The notes: generated by a model from the letters alone, not told the origin. 64,000 bases of DNA from Microbulbifer variabilis (GCF_020524905.1 NZ_JAIVKI010000010.1:1-64000), one strand, 5' to 3'. Positions 49,770 through 58,421 are shown, numbered from the stretch's first letter. Program-made: numbers and translations.

Positions 49770-50579
49770 TTAGTCTACCAGTGCAACGTCGCCCGATCCC
49801 ATCACGGAAAAGGAATCTTTCAGCGGGCGTTTCAGGACGATATCCCCGGACCCCATCACAGAACCACTGGCGTTATCCGCACGCAGACTGCGGCCGACAA
49901 AGTCACCAGACCCCATGATTCGAATGTTAACGTCGGCTACACGACCTCCAACTCGCATATCCCCCGAGCCCTTGATTTCTGCTGTGAGCTTCTCACCGGT
50001 GATTCCACCAAGGAAGATATCACCTGAGCCACTGATGCCAATTTCACTGTTGACGGATAATGCTTTATCCAGGATCAGGTCCCCAGAGCCTGTAACGTAA
50101 GCACTGAGATTCTCAGCCGCCGCTTTGGCAACGCGCACAGTACCAGAACCTGTGACTTTAAGGTCAAGCTTTTCACTTTCGAGGTTTTCTGCCACTGCCT
50201 GGCCGGAACCTGTCACCTCGATTCCCTCAACCTTTGGCATGGTAACCGTAAACTGTACCTTCTGATCCAGGTCCCGGGTAATGGTGATCACACCAAACCA
50301 GTGCTGAGTGTTGTCATCTACAGACAACTCCAGCGTGCTACCTTTAACCTCTGCTTTAGCGTGGGGCATTACATCAGCTGGACCAGTAGCATTTACGGCA
50401 AAATGATCCCCCTGAATCACTTCAACGTGGGAACTACCTCGCAGGGAGACTCGGGTAAACCCACTGACATCGAAGTTTTTACTTTCCTTTTTTTCAGCCT
50501 CGGCGAGGGCGCTACTGACAGCAAAAAAGGCCAGCAGAGCTAACAAAGGGGCTAAAAAAGCTTTTCTAGTGGTTGCCAT
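49770..50579 (-). CDS. Secreted GIN-domain (DUF2807) repeat protein
   Basis: The 269-residue exported protein has a signal peptide (residues 1-26, ending ALA), a head of about 100 residues (FTRVSLRGSSHVEVIQGDHF), then eight GSG elements at intervals of about 18-22 residues (VTGSGQA, VTGSGTV, VTGSGDL, ISGSGDI, IKGSGDM, IMGSGDF, VMGSGDI, VMGSGDV). Such GIN domains form parallel beta-helix walls in which each GSGD marks a turn. The role is probably envelope adhesion or binding, but is unknown. The last repeat ends at the stop codon, so the helix is uncapped. Confidence 0.82.
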   Translation of the reverse strand: MATTRKAFLAPLLALLAFFAVSSALAEAEKKESKNFDVSGFTRVSLRGSSHVEVIQGDHFAVNATGPADVMPHAKAEVKGSTLELSVDDNTQHWFGVITITRDLDQKVQFTVTMPKVEGIEVTGSGQAVAENLESEKLDLKVTGSGTVRVAKAAAENLSAYVTGSGDLILDKALSVNSEIGISGSGDIFLGGITGEKLTAEIKGSGDMRVGGRVADVNIRIMGSGDFVGRSLRADNASGSVMGSGDIVLKRPLKDSFSVMGSGDVALVD

Positions 50580-50713
50580 TGTAAAATTCTCGTAGTTATC
50601 ACTGTCATCTATTACTGACTACCCGAGTATACGAATTGGATGCAGTGCCTCCAGAAATAATTCCAGAGGCGCAGAAAGGAGACCAGCTAGTCAGAGTCCA
50701 CCCAAAAAAAACA

Positions 50714-51136
50714 TCAAGCGCACTCAGCCTCCGAACACCCCTGATGCTTTAAGGTGCTACGGATTTTCTCTGCTTCGGCGGCCAGTTGTTCAGGCGCTGC
50801 GCTCTTTTGCAAGGAAAAATCGAAGTCAGTCAATTCATTGACGGGAATCAGATGGATATGTGTATGCGGTACTTCCAAACCTGCAATCATCACTCCAACG
50901 CGCTTAGGGGAATACACTGCCTTCAACCCTTTGGCGACTTTTTGTGCAACCAACATTAGATGCGCCGCAAGTTCAGCGGGTACATCGTCCCAATGATTAA
51001 TTTCTTCTACCGGGATTACCAGGCAATGTCCCGGTTTGATGGGAGAAATAGTCAAAATTGCAATCGCTTTTTCATCCCTCCAAATAAAATGTCCCGGTAA
51101 GTCCCCATTCAAAATTTGTGTAAAAATGCTTGCCAT
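50714..51136 (-). CDS. HIT family nucleotide hydrolase
   Basis: The 140-residue protein has the histidine triad in PHTHIHLIPV (about residue 97) and the N-terminal FTQILNGDLPGHFIWRDEKA and KPGHCLVIPVEEINHW. HIT proteins of this group hydrolyse AMP-linked or nucleoside phosphoramidate substrates. The C-terminus has two Cys residues (QGCSEAECA). The start is ATG at 51136 with no strong ribosome site. Confidence 0.9.
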   Translation of the reverse strand: MASIFTQILNGDLPGHFIWRDEKAIAILTISPIKPGHCLVIPVEEINHWDDVPAELAAHLMLVAQKVAKGLKAVYSPKRVGVMIAGLEVPHTHIHLIPVNELTDFDFSLQKSAAPEQLAAEAEKIRSTLKHQGCSEAECA

Positions 51137-51472
51137 AATTCAATCCAAAGAGTTGCAATTTTTTATTTGGTTCAATCGTGCAGTCTAACATCTACATTAA
51201 AAAACACAGAGTAAAGAGATAAAAAACACCAACATAAATAGCGATTTTTTATTTGGCGTAGATAAAAGCAAGACAGGTAACTACCTGTCGAACAGAATGA
51301 CAATTTTCTTAAAGTACGTTGGCAGTCCAAGAGAATATGACTTACGCTGCACAGCAATTAATGTTGTACCGTATTAGAGCCAATGCATTCTGTGCATTTT
51401 TTCTATCACAATATTTTTTCGGCTCTACGGAATTTTATATTTCAGTACCAACTGCTCACCGGGGGGAGAGAT
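51137..51472. other. AT-rich intergenic region with repeats
   Basis: This 336-base region between the HIT and globin-like genes contains two 16-bp direct repeats (51155-51170 and 51241-51256) and a palindrome (51272-51289). No protein or RNA gene was recognised. It should contain the promoters of both divergent genes. Confidence 0.5.
51272..51289. promoter_or_regulatory. Palindrome GACAGGTAACTACCTGTC
   Basis: Two perfect 8-bp arms around AC, in the control region between divergent HIT and globin-like genes. It has the size and symmetry of a dimeric repressor site, but no known regulator is assigned. Confidence 0.45.
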
Positions 51473-51832
51473 ATGAACAGCCTGTTAGAACAGGTCGGTG
51501 GTGCTAAATTTGTCTGTCATACAGTCAATGAATTTTACGAAACCATAGGCCGCCACCTTTCCAGTTACGAAACCTGTGATCACCGCAAACAACAAAGTCG
51601 CCAGGCACAATTCCTAAACCACGCCTTCTCCGAACAACCCGAGCCCGATCGCAGCAGTCGCGCCAGTTTTCTAGCCCGCGGCCTGAATCCAGCCCTGTTC
51701 GATGCCCTGCTCGAATACCTGGAGGCCCGCTTTGAGGAGCTGGAGTTTCCATGGCAGCTTAGTACAAATCTTATACAAGCAGCGAGCAGCCTATATGGTG
51801 GCTGCGAACAAGACCTCTCCATTGCCTGCTGA
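51473..51832 (+). CDS. Truncated-haemoglobin-like protein lacking the proximal His
   Basis: The 119-residue protein matches the group I truncated haemoglobin pattern over its full length: SLLEQVGGAKFVCHTVNEFY (helix A/B with Tyr22 at B10), RQAQFLNHAF, then SSRASFLARGLNPALFDALL and YLEARFEEL (helices F-G). At the position of the proximal haem-ligating His (F8) there is Phe66. It would therefore not coordinate haem in the usual way. Start at 51473 is supported by GGGGGGAGAG; the longer frame from 51383 is not. It could be a haem-free globin sensor. It lies upstream of slyD on the same strand. Confidence 0.55.
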   Translation: MNSLLEQVGGAKFVCHTVNEFYETIGRHLSSYETCDHRKQQSRQAQFLNHAFSEQPEPDRSSRASFLARGLNPALFDALLEYLEARFEELEFPWQLSTNLIQAASSLYGGCEQDLSIAC

Positions 51833-51962
51833 TACCCCTTGCGCCGCACAAGTTGCGGCGTGTGTAACCTCTCAATACAATTACTTCCTCATAGCCTTTA
51901 CCTACCGTTTTCCAGCGCAGCGGTAAGCGCTACTTCACTCATTCTTCAATCAGAGACTATCC

Positions 51963-52427
51963 ATGAAGATTGCCAACCACACAGTTGTGGAAATCAACTA
52001 CACCCTGAAAGATGCAGACGGAACAGTCATCGACTCCTCCGCCAATGGGGAGCCACTCAAGTACCTGCAGGGCGTGGGCAACATTATTCCTGGCCTCGAG
52101 CGGGAAATGCTGGAAAAGGCACCTGGAGACAAGTTCACCGCCGTGATCTCTCCTGAAGAGGGCTACGGCCAACAAAACCCTGAACTGATCCAAACTATGC
52201 CACGCAGTGCCTTTGGCGGCGTAGAAGAGCTGGAGGTCGGCATGGCTTTCCATGCCCAAAGCACCGATGGCCACCCTATCGAAGTTGAAATTATCGATAT
52301 TGATGGCGATGAAGTCACCATTAATGGCAATCATCCACTTGCCGGTGTCGAGTTGCACTTTGAGATCGAAGTTATCTCCGTACGCGAAGCGACCGCAGAA
52401 GAGATCGACCACGGCCACGTGCACTAA
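51963..52427 (+). CDS. slyD: FKBP-type peptidyl-prolyl isomerase SlyD
   Basis: The 154-residue protein has the SlyD FKBP fold split by the insert-in-flap domain: VVEINYTLKDADGTVIDSS, YLQGVGNIIPGLEREMLEKA, ISPEEGYGQQNPELIQTM and the flap FHAQSTDGHP, then NHPLAGVELHFEIEVISVRE. It catalyses prolyl isomerisation and acts as a chaperone. The metal-binding tail is very short, ending HGHVH, compared with the long His-rich tail of E. coli SlyD. ATG at 51963. Followed by the DCC-type gene. Confidence 0.93.
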   Translation: MKIANHTVVEINYTLKDADGTVIDSSANGEPLKYLQGVGNIIPGLEREMLEKAPGDKFTAVISPEEGYGQQNPELIQTMPRSAFGGVEELEVGMAFHAQSTDGHPIEVEIIDIDGDEVTINGNHPLAGVELHFEIEVISVREATAEEIDHGHVH

Positions 52428-52464
52428 GCTATTCGGCGGCCCTCTGGGTCGCCCATTCCCCCCT

Positions 52465-52920
52465 ATGCCCCCTTCTACACCAGAGAAAATCGTTCTTTTC
52501 GATAGCCAGTGCAACTTCTGCAATGGCTGGAGCCGCTTACTCCTTAAGTATGATCCGCATTGTCGCTTCACCCTCTGCCGAGTGCAGTCTCAGGCCGGTC
52601 AGTATTACTTGGGGAAGCTGGGACTACCTCTGCAAACCTATGAGAGTGTGATCCTGTTGGAGCGCCAAGGAAACACTTTCCTGCAATATCATAAGAGTGA
52701 GGCGGCCCTGCGTATCTCAGCCGACCTGGATGGCTACTGGCATTATCTTGCATTTTTGCGCTACATTCCGCGCCCAGTGCGGGACTGGCTCTACGACCTT
52801 GTAGCGCGCAATCGCTATCGTTGGTTTGGCCGGCGCGACAGCTGCCTGTTGCCATCTGCGGCACAAAAACACCGTTTTCTGGAAGATGTATCGGAAAAGA
52901 ACCCCAATGAGTCTGTCTGA
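52465..52920 (+). CDS. DCC family thiol-disulfide oxidoreductase-like protein (DUF393)
   Basis: The 151-residue protein belongs to the DUF393 family with the motif FDSQCNFCNGW near its N-terminus, where the usual D-x-x-C-x-x-C is intact although the Asp-Cys-Cys of the family name is not. LKYDPHCRFTLCRVQSQAG and YIPRPVRDWLYDLVARNRYR follow. A thioredoxin-like fold and redox role are inferred for the family. The ATG at 52465 is the sensible start; the frame open upstream lies inside slyD. Its last 14 bases overlap the start of tcdA. Confidence 0.82.
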   Translation: MPPSTPEKIVLFDSQCNFCNGWSRLLLKYDPHCRFTLCRVQSQAGQYYLGKLGLPLQTYESVILLERQGNTFLQYHKSEAALRISADLDGYWHYLAFLRYIPRPVRDWLYDLVARNRYRWFGRRDSCLLPSAAQKHRFLEDVSEKNPNESV

Positions 52921-53713
52921 ACAATACCTGCAACGCTTTGGCGGTATCGGCCGCCTGTACGGTAATCACGCCCTGGAGAAATTGAACCAGGCCCACATGG
53001 TAGTCATCGGCATCGGCGGAGTGGGCACCTGGATTGCAGAGGCACTAGCCCGCAGTGGCGTAGGCGCCCTGACACTAATCGACCTCGACGATGTTTGTAT
53101 CACCAACACCAATCGCCAGTGCCATGCCCTATCCTCCACCGTTGGGCACATGAAGGTCGAGGTTATGGCCGACCGACTCAGGCAGATCAACCCCGAGATA
53201 AATGTCTCTTCTATCGATGACTTTATCGCCACGGACAACCTGGCCGAGTTGATAGCCCCAGATAAAGCTCAGATTGATATTGTTATCGATGCCATCGACA
53301 ATGCACGGGTTAAGGCCGCCCTTGTGGCCTACTGCAAGGCGCGCAAGTTGCGCCTGATAACTGTTGGCTCCGCCGGCGGAAAGCGCTCCCCACAGGCTAT
53401 TGAGTGTGCAGACCTCGGCCGCACCATCAACGATCCCATGCTGGCCAAGGTGCGCCAGCACCTCTACCGTTTTCACAACTTCCAAAAAAGCAGTAAACGG
53501 CAGTTTGGTGTGGATGCCATCTTCTCCCGCGAAGCGATGGTTTATCCAAAACCCGATGGTGAAGTTTGCCAGCAGAAGAGTGCCATGCAAGATGGGGTCA
53601 AATTAGACTGCAGCGGTGGCTTTGGCGCAGCAACCATGGTTACCGGCACTTTTGGCTTTGTGGCAGCCTCCCGAGCCATTGAGCGACTTTTACAGGCAAA
53701 AGGCACAAGTTAA
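52907..53713 (+). CDS. tcdA: tRNA threonylcarbamoyladenosine dehydratase TcdA (CsdL/YgdL)
   Basis: The 268-residue E1-like enzyme cyclises t6A37 to ct6A in tRNAs that read ANN codons. Visible parts are FGGIGRLYGNHALEKL, the nucleotide loop VVIGIGGVGTWIAEALARSG, ADRLRQINPEINV, DIVIDAIDNARVKAALV, and LITVGSAGGKRSPQAIE. The ATG at 52907 gives the correct N-terminus. In E. coli it works with the cysteine desulfurase pair CsdA-CsdE, and here a CsdA-CsdE fusion lies about 2.2 kb downstream on the other strand. It overlaps the DCC gene by 14 bases. Confidence 0.94.
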   Translation: MSLSEQYLQRFGGIGRLYGNHALEKLNQAHMVVIGIGGVGTWIAEALARSGVGALTLIDLDDVCITNTNRQCHALSSTVGHMKVEVMADRLRQINPEINVSSIDDFIATDNLAELIAPDKAQIDIVIDAIDNARVKAALVAYCKARKLRLITVGSAGGKRSPQAIECADLGRTINDPMLAKVRQHLYRFHNFQKSSKRQFGVDAIFSREAMVYPKPDGEVCQQKSAMQDGVKLDCSGGFGAATMVTGTFGFVAASRAIERLLQAKGTS

Positions 53714-54573
53714 ACCGGCTTCAGCTGAGCCCTGAGCAAATCCCTATAGCGTCGACTCACAGGGATTTGCTGGCCACCTTTCAGGCAAATACGCGCATCC
53801 CCGCTTTCTAAGGGCACTATCTCGGCGATTGAGTCCAAACGCACAATATAGGAGCGATGCACTCGAACAAAAGTATCTGGGTCTAGGCGCCCCAGTAACT
53901 TTGCCATGGTGTCACGAAGGGGATAAATCCTGTCTCCCAAGTGTAAATTTACATAATTCCCGGCAGCTTCCACCCATTCAATATCCTGGACATTCACCAG
54001 AAACTCTTTTCCCAGTTTCTTTATTAAAAGGCGCTCGGGACGCTCAATCGAGTCTGCTGGCCGCCCGTCACGCGAGCGTTGTACTGACTCACTCTGAGAC
54101 TCATTCTGCAAATGATGTAAGAAAAAGCGGTATAAATAGACAGAGCCCAAGAGAACTCCATAAGTGCGGAAATCTTTCAGATACTCATAGAAAAACTCAC
54201 TCCCCCAATCACCAAAATTGTAAGAGCCACCTTCGAGATAGTAGATCGCCGTACGCAGTGCCACCATAGCAGCAACATGTAAAAGCGACCAAGGCAGGGT
54301 CAGTAGTAGGTGTATAACGAGATTTCGAGCGAGCGTCTCTTTACTCAGGGGAAAGCGACGATCCCAGATTAAAATCAATGGGAACAATAGCCCCACGACA
54401 AGAATGCTGGTCCCCTCCCAAACCAGAAACTCCCAAGGCTGAAATCTGGTCTCCCTTCCGAGATGCTCCAGATACACCACTGTAAATTGCACCAGCCAAA
54501 GCGCAATTAAAAAAAGAATCCAGAGTGCTATTTCAAATTGCCGTCTGCGCGACAGGTACAGCTGTACCGACAT
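53710..54573 (-). CDS. Membrane-anchored LytTR family transcriptional regulator
   Basis: The 287-residue protein has four transmembrane helices in the first half (about residues 13-35, 49-69, 87-110 and 130-160) and a C-terminal LytTR DNA-binding domain at about 185-287 (FLVNVQDIEWVEAAGNYVNL, RVHRSYIVRLDSIAEIVPLE, QQIPVSRRYRDLL). This single-polypeptide sensor-regulator type is common in Xanthomonads and relatives. The ATG at 54573 is chosen; the frame upstream to 54702 is Cys-rich and non-coding. It is divergent from an acyltransferase gene, with direct repeats between them that may be its binding sites. Confidence 0.85.
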   Translation of the reverse strand: MSVQLYLSRRRQFEIALWILFLIALWLVQFTVVYLEHLGRETRFQPWEFLVWEGTSILVVGLLFPLILIWDRRFPLSKETLARNLVIHLLLTLPWSLLHVAAMVALRTAIYYLEGGSYNFGDWGSEFFYEYLKDFRTYGVLLGSVYLYRFFLHHLQNESQSESVQRSRDGRPADSIERPERLLIKKLGKEFLVNVQDIEWVEAAGNYVNLHLGDRIYPLRDTMAKLLGRLDPDTFVRVHRSYIVRLDSIAEIVPLESGDARICLKGGQQIPVSRRYRDLLRAQLKPV

Positions 54574-54610
54574 TGATCCCAATCCCCATGAAATTTCGCC
54601 AGTAGCATAG

Positions 54611-54641
54611 CCACAACTCACCCCTGAAAACCACCACTCAC
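54611..54641. promoter_or_regulatory. Direct repeats, candidate LytTR binding site
   Basis: CCACAACTCAC (54611-54621) and CCACCACTCAC (54631-54641), identical at 10 of 11 positions, are spaced 20 bp start to start, close to the two-turn spacing of LytTR sites. They lie in the divergent control region between the LytTR regulator and the acyltransferase. Confidence 0.4.
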
Positions 54642-54737
54642 ACCTATAGCAGTGCATCTCACGTTTTTTGGCTGGTAGACAGGGCATTTCTCCATGGAGC
54701 ATAGCGGAACTCGTTTCAAATCCAAATGAAGGAAGCT

Positions 54738-55934
54738 ATGCAAAAAGTCACCCAGCGTCGCCATGACATCGATGCCCTCCGCGTGTTGGCCTTTGGCCTA
54801 CTGATTCTGTATCACCTGGGAATGGCCTATGTGGCCGAATGGGGCTGGCATGTGAAGAGTACTCATCAGAGTGAATCTCTTCAGATCCTGATGCTGGCAG
54901 TCAACCAGTGGCGAATGCCACTACTGTTTCTCATTTCTGGGGCCGCGACTTACTTCCTGTTTGGTAGGTTGGGGGGCGCTCGATTTCTACTCCAGCGATT
55001 ACGACAACTGCTTATCCCGCTTCTCTTCGGCATTTTAGTTGTAGTGCCACCACAAGCCTACTATGAAGCGCTCTCCAACGGCGTTATAGAGCCAGGATAC
55101 CTAACCTTCCTCTGGCAATACTTTACGTTTCAACCCTGGCCAGCCGATAGCTTTGCAGGCAGCCATGTCGGCCTCACCTGGAATCACCTCTGGTATTTGC
55201 CCTACCTACTCTGCTACACGCTAGCCATAGTCCCAGTAGCTTATTTTCTGCGGGCCTATCAGGCAGGAATAGAATACTGGATATCTGGCCTCAAGGCATG
55301 GCAGCTTCTGTTCATGCCGCTGTTACCCCTCACCTTATACGGCCTCTACCTCTTCCCGCTTTTTGGTGGGATAAACCACGCCGTTGTTGGTGATTGGTAT
55401 ACCCATGCGCAGTTTTTTACTTTCTTTTTACTTGGCTACCTGCTGGTAAGTAATAAAGCCCCATGGAAGCTACTCGTGCGACTGCGTATCTTCCTACTGG
55501 TTGCGGCACCGCTCTGTTTTTGCCTGTTCCTGCTGTTCGATCGGGGATTGGAAGGGGATATGTTTCCTGGGCAGTCATTAATTCAATTGATTGTTATTTA
55601 TGCAAACCGTTGGTTTTGGCTACTGGCAGTATTGGCGTGGGGACACCATTACCTGAACCATCCCTTTGCATGGTTGCCCTATGCCACAGAGGCAGTTTAC
55701 CCCTGGTACATCCTGCACCAGACCATTACTGTTATGGCAATCTTTAGGCTCAAAGGGTTATCCCTGGGGCCGGTTGTTGAGCCACTTCTGGTCTTTTTAA
55801 TAACGGTGATAGGGTGTATCGCCATTCACGAATTTATAATTCGGCGAGCGTCCTTGTTACGCTTACTATTCGGACTAAAAGCCAAAACACTTGGTAAACC
55901 CCCGCTCCTGAGTCCGATTAACCAAAGCTTATAA
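54738..55934 (+). CDS. Acyltransferase 3 family membrane protein
   Basis: The roughly 398-residue polytopic protein has RRHDIDALRVLAFGLLILYH at the start, a conserved Arg-rich cytoplasmic loop (FLLQRLRQLLIPLLFGILVV), WNHLWYLPYLLCYTLAIVPV and about ten membrane segments. Such proteins acylate or decorate membrane-linked glycans. The start at 54738 has AAGGA four bases upstream; the ATG at 54726 is possible. It faces the LytTR regulator and ends five bases before the convergent csdA-csdE gene, with no terminator between. Confidence 0.85.
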   Translation: MQKVTQRRHDIDALRVLAFGLLILYHLGMAYVAEWGWHVKSTHQSESLQILMLAVNQWRMPLLFLISGAATYFLFGRLGGARFLLQRLRQLLIPLLFGILVVVPPQAYYEALSNGVIEPGYLTFLWQYFTFQPWPADSFAGSHVGLTWNHLWYLPYLLCYTLAIVPVAYFLRAYQAGIEYWISGLKAWQLLFMPLLPLTLYGLYLFPLFGGINHAVVGDWYTHAQFFTFFLLGYLLVSNKAPWKLLVRLRIFLLVAAPLCFCLFLLFDRGLEGDMFPGQSLIQLIVIYANRWFWLLAVLAWGHHYLNHPFAWLPYATEAVYPWYILHQTITVMAIFRLKGLSLGPVVEPLLVFLITVIGCIAIHEFIIRRASLLRLLFGLKAKTLGKPPLLSPINQSL

Positions 55935-55939
55935 CTCTG

Positions 55940-57604
55940 TCACAACCGATTTGCATCGCTCTCTATCTGGTGGAAGGCTCGACGCATTAAAGCGTAAAAC
56001 CCATTGCTGCGAGACCGACTCAAATGTTTACTCAGCCCCAGCTCTTTAAACAGCAGGGGCAGGTCCAGCATTTCAATTTCCTCCGCAGTGCAGCCATCTA
56101 TCTGAGAAAGCAGAAGTGCTCCTAGCCCTTTTACCACCCGACTATCGCTGTCGAGCCCAAAAAAATGACGCCCATCAATCTCCTGATGTACCAACCAGGC
56201 TTCCGATTCACAACCGCGAACGAGATTCTCGGGATTACGGATCTCCGGCTTGCGGGAAACCACTTTACTCCACAGTAATAGCTCTCGGTAACGCCCCTGC
56301 CAATTTCGATGGGAAGCTAGGCGCTCGAGTTGTAGCAAGGAGAAATCATCTCTAGTCCAGCTAGTGGTTTCTATTTCCTCACCTGATGTGGCCAACTGCT
56401 GAACCTCACAGTAATCTTCCAGAGCCAGCAAAAAAGCCCTGATATCACTGTCAGTATTGTAGGCAGCTAAAGAAGCGCGCACAGTAACTTGGTTGCCACT
56501 GGTTTTCCCCAATATTTGCGCGCAATGGTGCCCCACCCGCACGGCAATATCCCGTTCGTCCAGCCAATGCATTAAATCTGTAGCGCTACCATGAACCGGT
56601 ACAAACGCAATAATTCCCAAATTGTGGTGAACCTGGCTGATTAGGCGAAAATTTGGGGAAGCATTTAGCTCCCGATGCAGCGAACGTGTCAGCCGTTGTT
56701 CATGTTCGGCCATGGCGACACGATCCTGTCGGGAGAGAAAATCCAGTGCGGCGCCCAATCCGGCAATAGCTGCGAGTGGTGATGTACCCGCCTCAAACTT
56801 ATGCGGTAATTCGGCGTAGCGGCTCTGCTGGAACTCCACCTCCGTTATCATTTCACCCCCACCGAGCCAGGGCGGCATCGACTCCAAAAGGGTTTCCCGC
56901 CCATAGAGAAAACCTATCCCACTGGGACCGTAAAACTTATGCGCGGAACAAACAAAGAAATCACAGCCAATCTTCTGCACATCAATTTCTTCATGAGCGG
57001 CTAACTGGGCTCCATCCACGACCCACATTACGTGCATACGCCGCAGTAATTGGCGGATTAACGAGAGATCAGGACGCAAGCCTATTGAGTTGGAGCCACC
57101 TGTCAGAGATACCACTCGGGTACGCTCATTCAACACCTCCCCCAATCGATCAAACTGGGGTATCCCAGCAGTATGTGGCACATAACGCAGGATCAGATTA
57201 TGGCGTTTGGCCGCCATCTGCCAGGGTACGATATTTGCGTGGTGTTCAGCCGTGGAAATAACGATTTCATCACCGGGCATTAATTCACTGCAAAGGCAAT
57301 GGGCGAGAAGATTCAGGGCCTCAGTTGCACCGCGACAGAAAATAATTTCTTTTGCGCTAGCGGCATTCACAAACTGCCTGACTTTATCACGCACCTGCTC
57401 AACCATTTCTGTAGACTTGCGCGCGAGCCGATGACTAGATCTGTGGGTATTGGCACTACTGTGAATATAGTAATCCCGCATCGTATTAATGACCGACAGC
57501 GGTTTTTGTGTGGTGGCCGCATTATCCAGATAGACAAGACCCGCATTTTCCTCCTGGGAAAAAAGTGGAAACTGCTTTTTGAATTGTTCTGCGGAAAAAC
57601 TCAT
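55940..57604 (-). CDS. csdA: Cysteine desulfurase CsdA fused to sulfur acceptor CsdE
   Basis: The 554-residue protein is a natural fusion. Residues about 1-415 are a SufS/CsdA-type class V aminotransferase with AATTQKP, TAEHHANIVPWQ, the PLP Lys in CSAHKFYGPSGIGFLYG and the persulfide Cys361 in VRVGHHCAQIL. Residues about 425-545 are a SufE/CsdE domain with HRNWQGRYRELLLWSK, the acceptor Cys465 in RGCESEAWL, FFGLDSDSRVVKGLGALLL and LSRSRSNGF. Both catalytic cysteines are present, so sulfur would pass inside one chain. In E. coli csdA, csdE and tcdA are neighbours, and tcdA is about 2.2 kb away here. The start codon overlaps the tatD stop (ATGA). Confidence 0.92.
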   Translation of the reverse strand: MSFSAEQFKKQFPLFSQEENAGLVYLDNAATTQKPLSVINTMRDYYIHSSANTHRSSHRLARKSTEMVEQVRDKVRQFVNAASAKEIIFCRGATEALNLLAHCLCSELMPGDEIVISTAEHHANIVPWQMAAKRHNLILRYVPHTAGIPQFDRLGEVLNERTRVVSLTGGSNSIGLRPDLSLIRQLLRRMHVMWVVDGAQLAAHEEIDVQKIGCDFFVCSAHKFYGPSGIGFLYGRETLLESMPPWLGGGEMITEVEFQQSRYAELPHKFEAGTSPLAAIAGLGAALDFLSRQDRVAMAEHEQRLTRSLHRELNASPNFRLISQVHHNLGIIAFVPVHGSATDLMHWLDERDIAVRVGHHCAQILGKTSGNQVTVRASLAAYNTDSDIRAFLLALEDYCEVQQLATSGEEIETTSWTRDDFSLLQLERLASHRNWQGRYRELLLWSKVVSRKPEIRNPENLVRGCESEAWLVHQEIDGRHFFGLDSDSRVVKGLGALLLSQIDGCTAEEIEMLDLPLLFKELGLSKHLSRSRSNGFYALMRRAFHQIESDANRL

Positions 57605-58389
57605 AGGGAAAATAACATCTCAGTATTTTTTCGGGTTGCAGTGGCCACTTCCTGCAGGGAAACATCGCGCAAAATTGCTAATTCAGCAGCTATTAATGGT
57701 AGATTTTCCGGGCTATTTCGCTGTCCCTGCCGGCCTGACAACGGCATATCCGGCGCATCGGATTCTAGTATCAAACTCTCCAGCGGCATCCGTGCAACCG
57801 TTCGACGGGTTTTTGCAGCACGGCTGTAGGTGATAGTGCCACCAACGCCCAGATAAAAACCCATCTTCCAGTACTCCATGGCCATCTGCTCACTACCACT
57901 AAATGCATGCACCACTCCTCCCCGAGGGAGGTGGTATTGCTTCAATAGTTTGAGCACTTCGTTGTGCGCTCGATGTACATGTAGAATCAGCGGTAAATGT
58001 AAATCACTGGCAACTTCCAGCTGGATTTTAAATACAGCCATCTGCCTTTCCAGGGGAGTCGCTATAGCCGCATCCAGGCCGCACTCCCCGACAGCAACAC
58101 ACTGGTTTTGCTTTAGGTGCTCAGCCAGCAACCTGCCCAGTTCGGCCTCTTCCCTGTAATCTCGTTCTTCCGCACAATTTTTTGAAACCCACCATGGATG
58201 GACCCCCGCAGCTGCATGCCAATGCGGCTGATTGCCGACCAAATGCGCAAGCCTTTGCCATTGCGATATACAAACACCGGGAATGATTAGTTGATTGATC
58301 CCAGCATCTGTACAGCGCTGCCAAATCTGGGCCCGGTCCGGCTCAAAAATATCAAAATCAAAATGACAGTGGCTGTCGATCAATTTCAC
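57601..58389 (-). CDS. TatD family metal-dependent hydrolase
   Basis: The 262-residue TIM-barrel protein has the metal motif DSHCHFD at the N-terminus, GVHPWW, ECGLDAA, LHVHRAHNEVL, HAFSGSEQMA and ESDAPDMPL. TatD relatives are Mg-dependent 3'-5' DNA exonucleases or related hydrolases; the closest E. coli type is YjjV. It starts with GTG behind GGAAG and overlaps the csdA-csdE start by four bases, so the two genes are an operon. Confidence 0.9.
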   Translation of the reverse strand: MKLIDSHCHFDFDIFEPDRAQIWQRCTDAGINQLIIPGVCISQWQRLAHLVGNQPHWHAAAGVHPWWVSKNCAEERDYREEAELGRLLAEHLKQNQCVAVGECGLDAAIATPLERQMAVFKIQLEVASDLHLPLILHVHRAHNEVLKLLKQYHLPRGGVVHAFSGSEQMAMEYWKMGFYLGVGGTITYSRAAKTRRTVARMPLESLILESDAPDMPLSGRQGQRNSPENLPLIAAELAILRDVSLQEVATATRKNTEMLFSL

Positions 58390-58421
58390 TTGTGCTTCCC
58401 TAGTTTTGCCTGCATCTTAGC

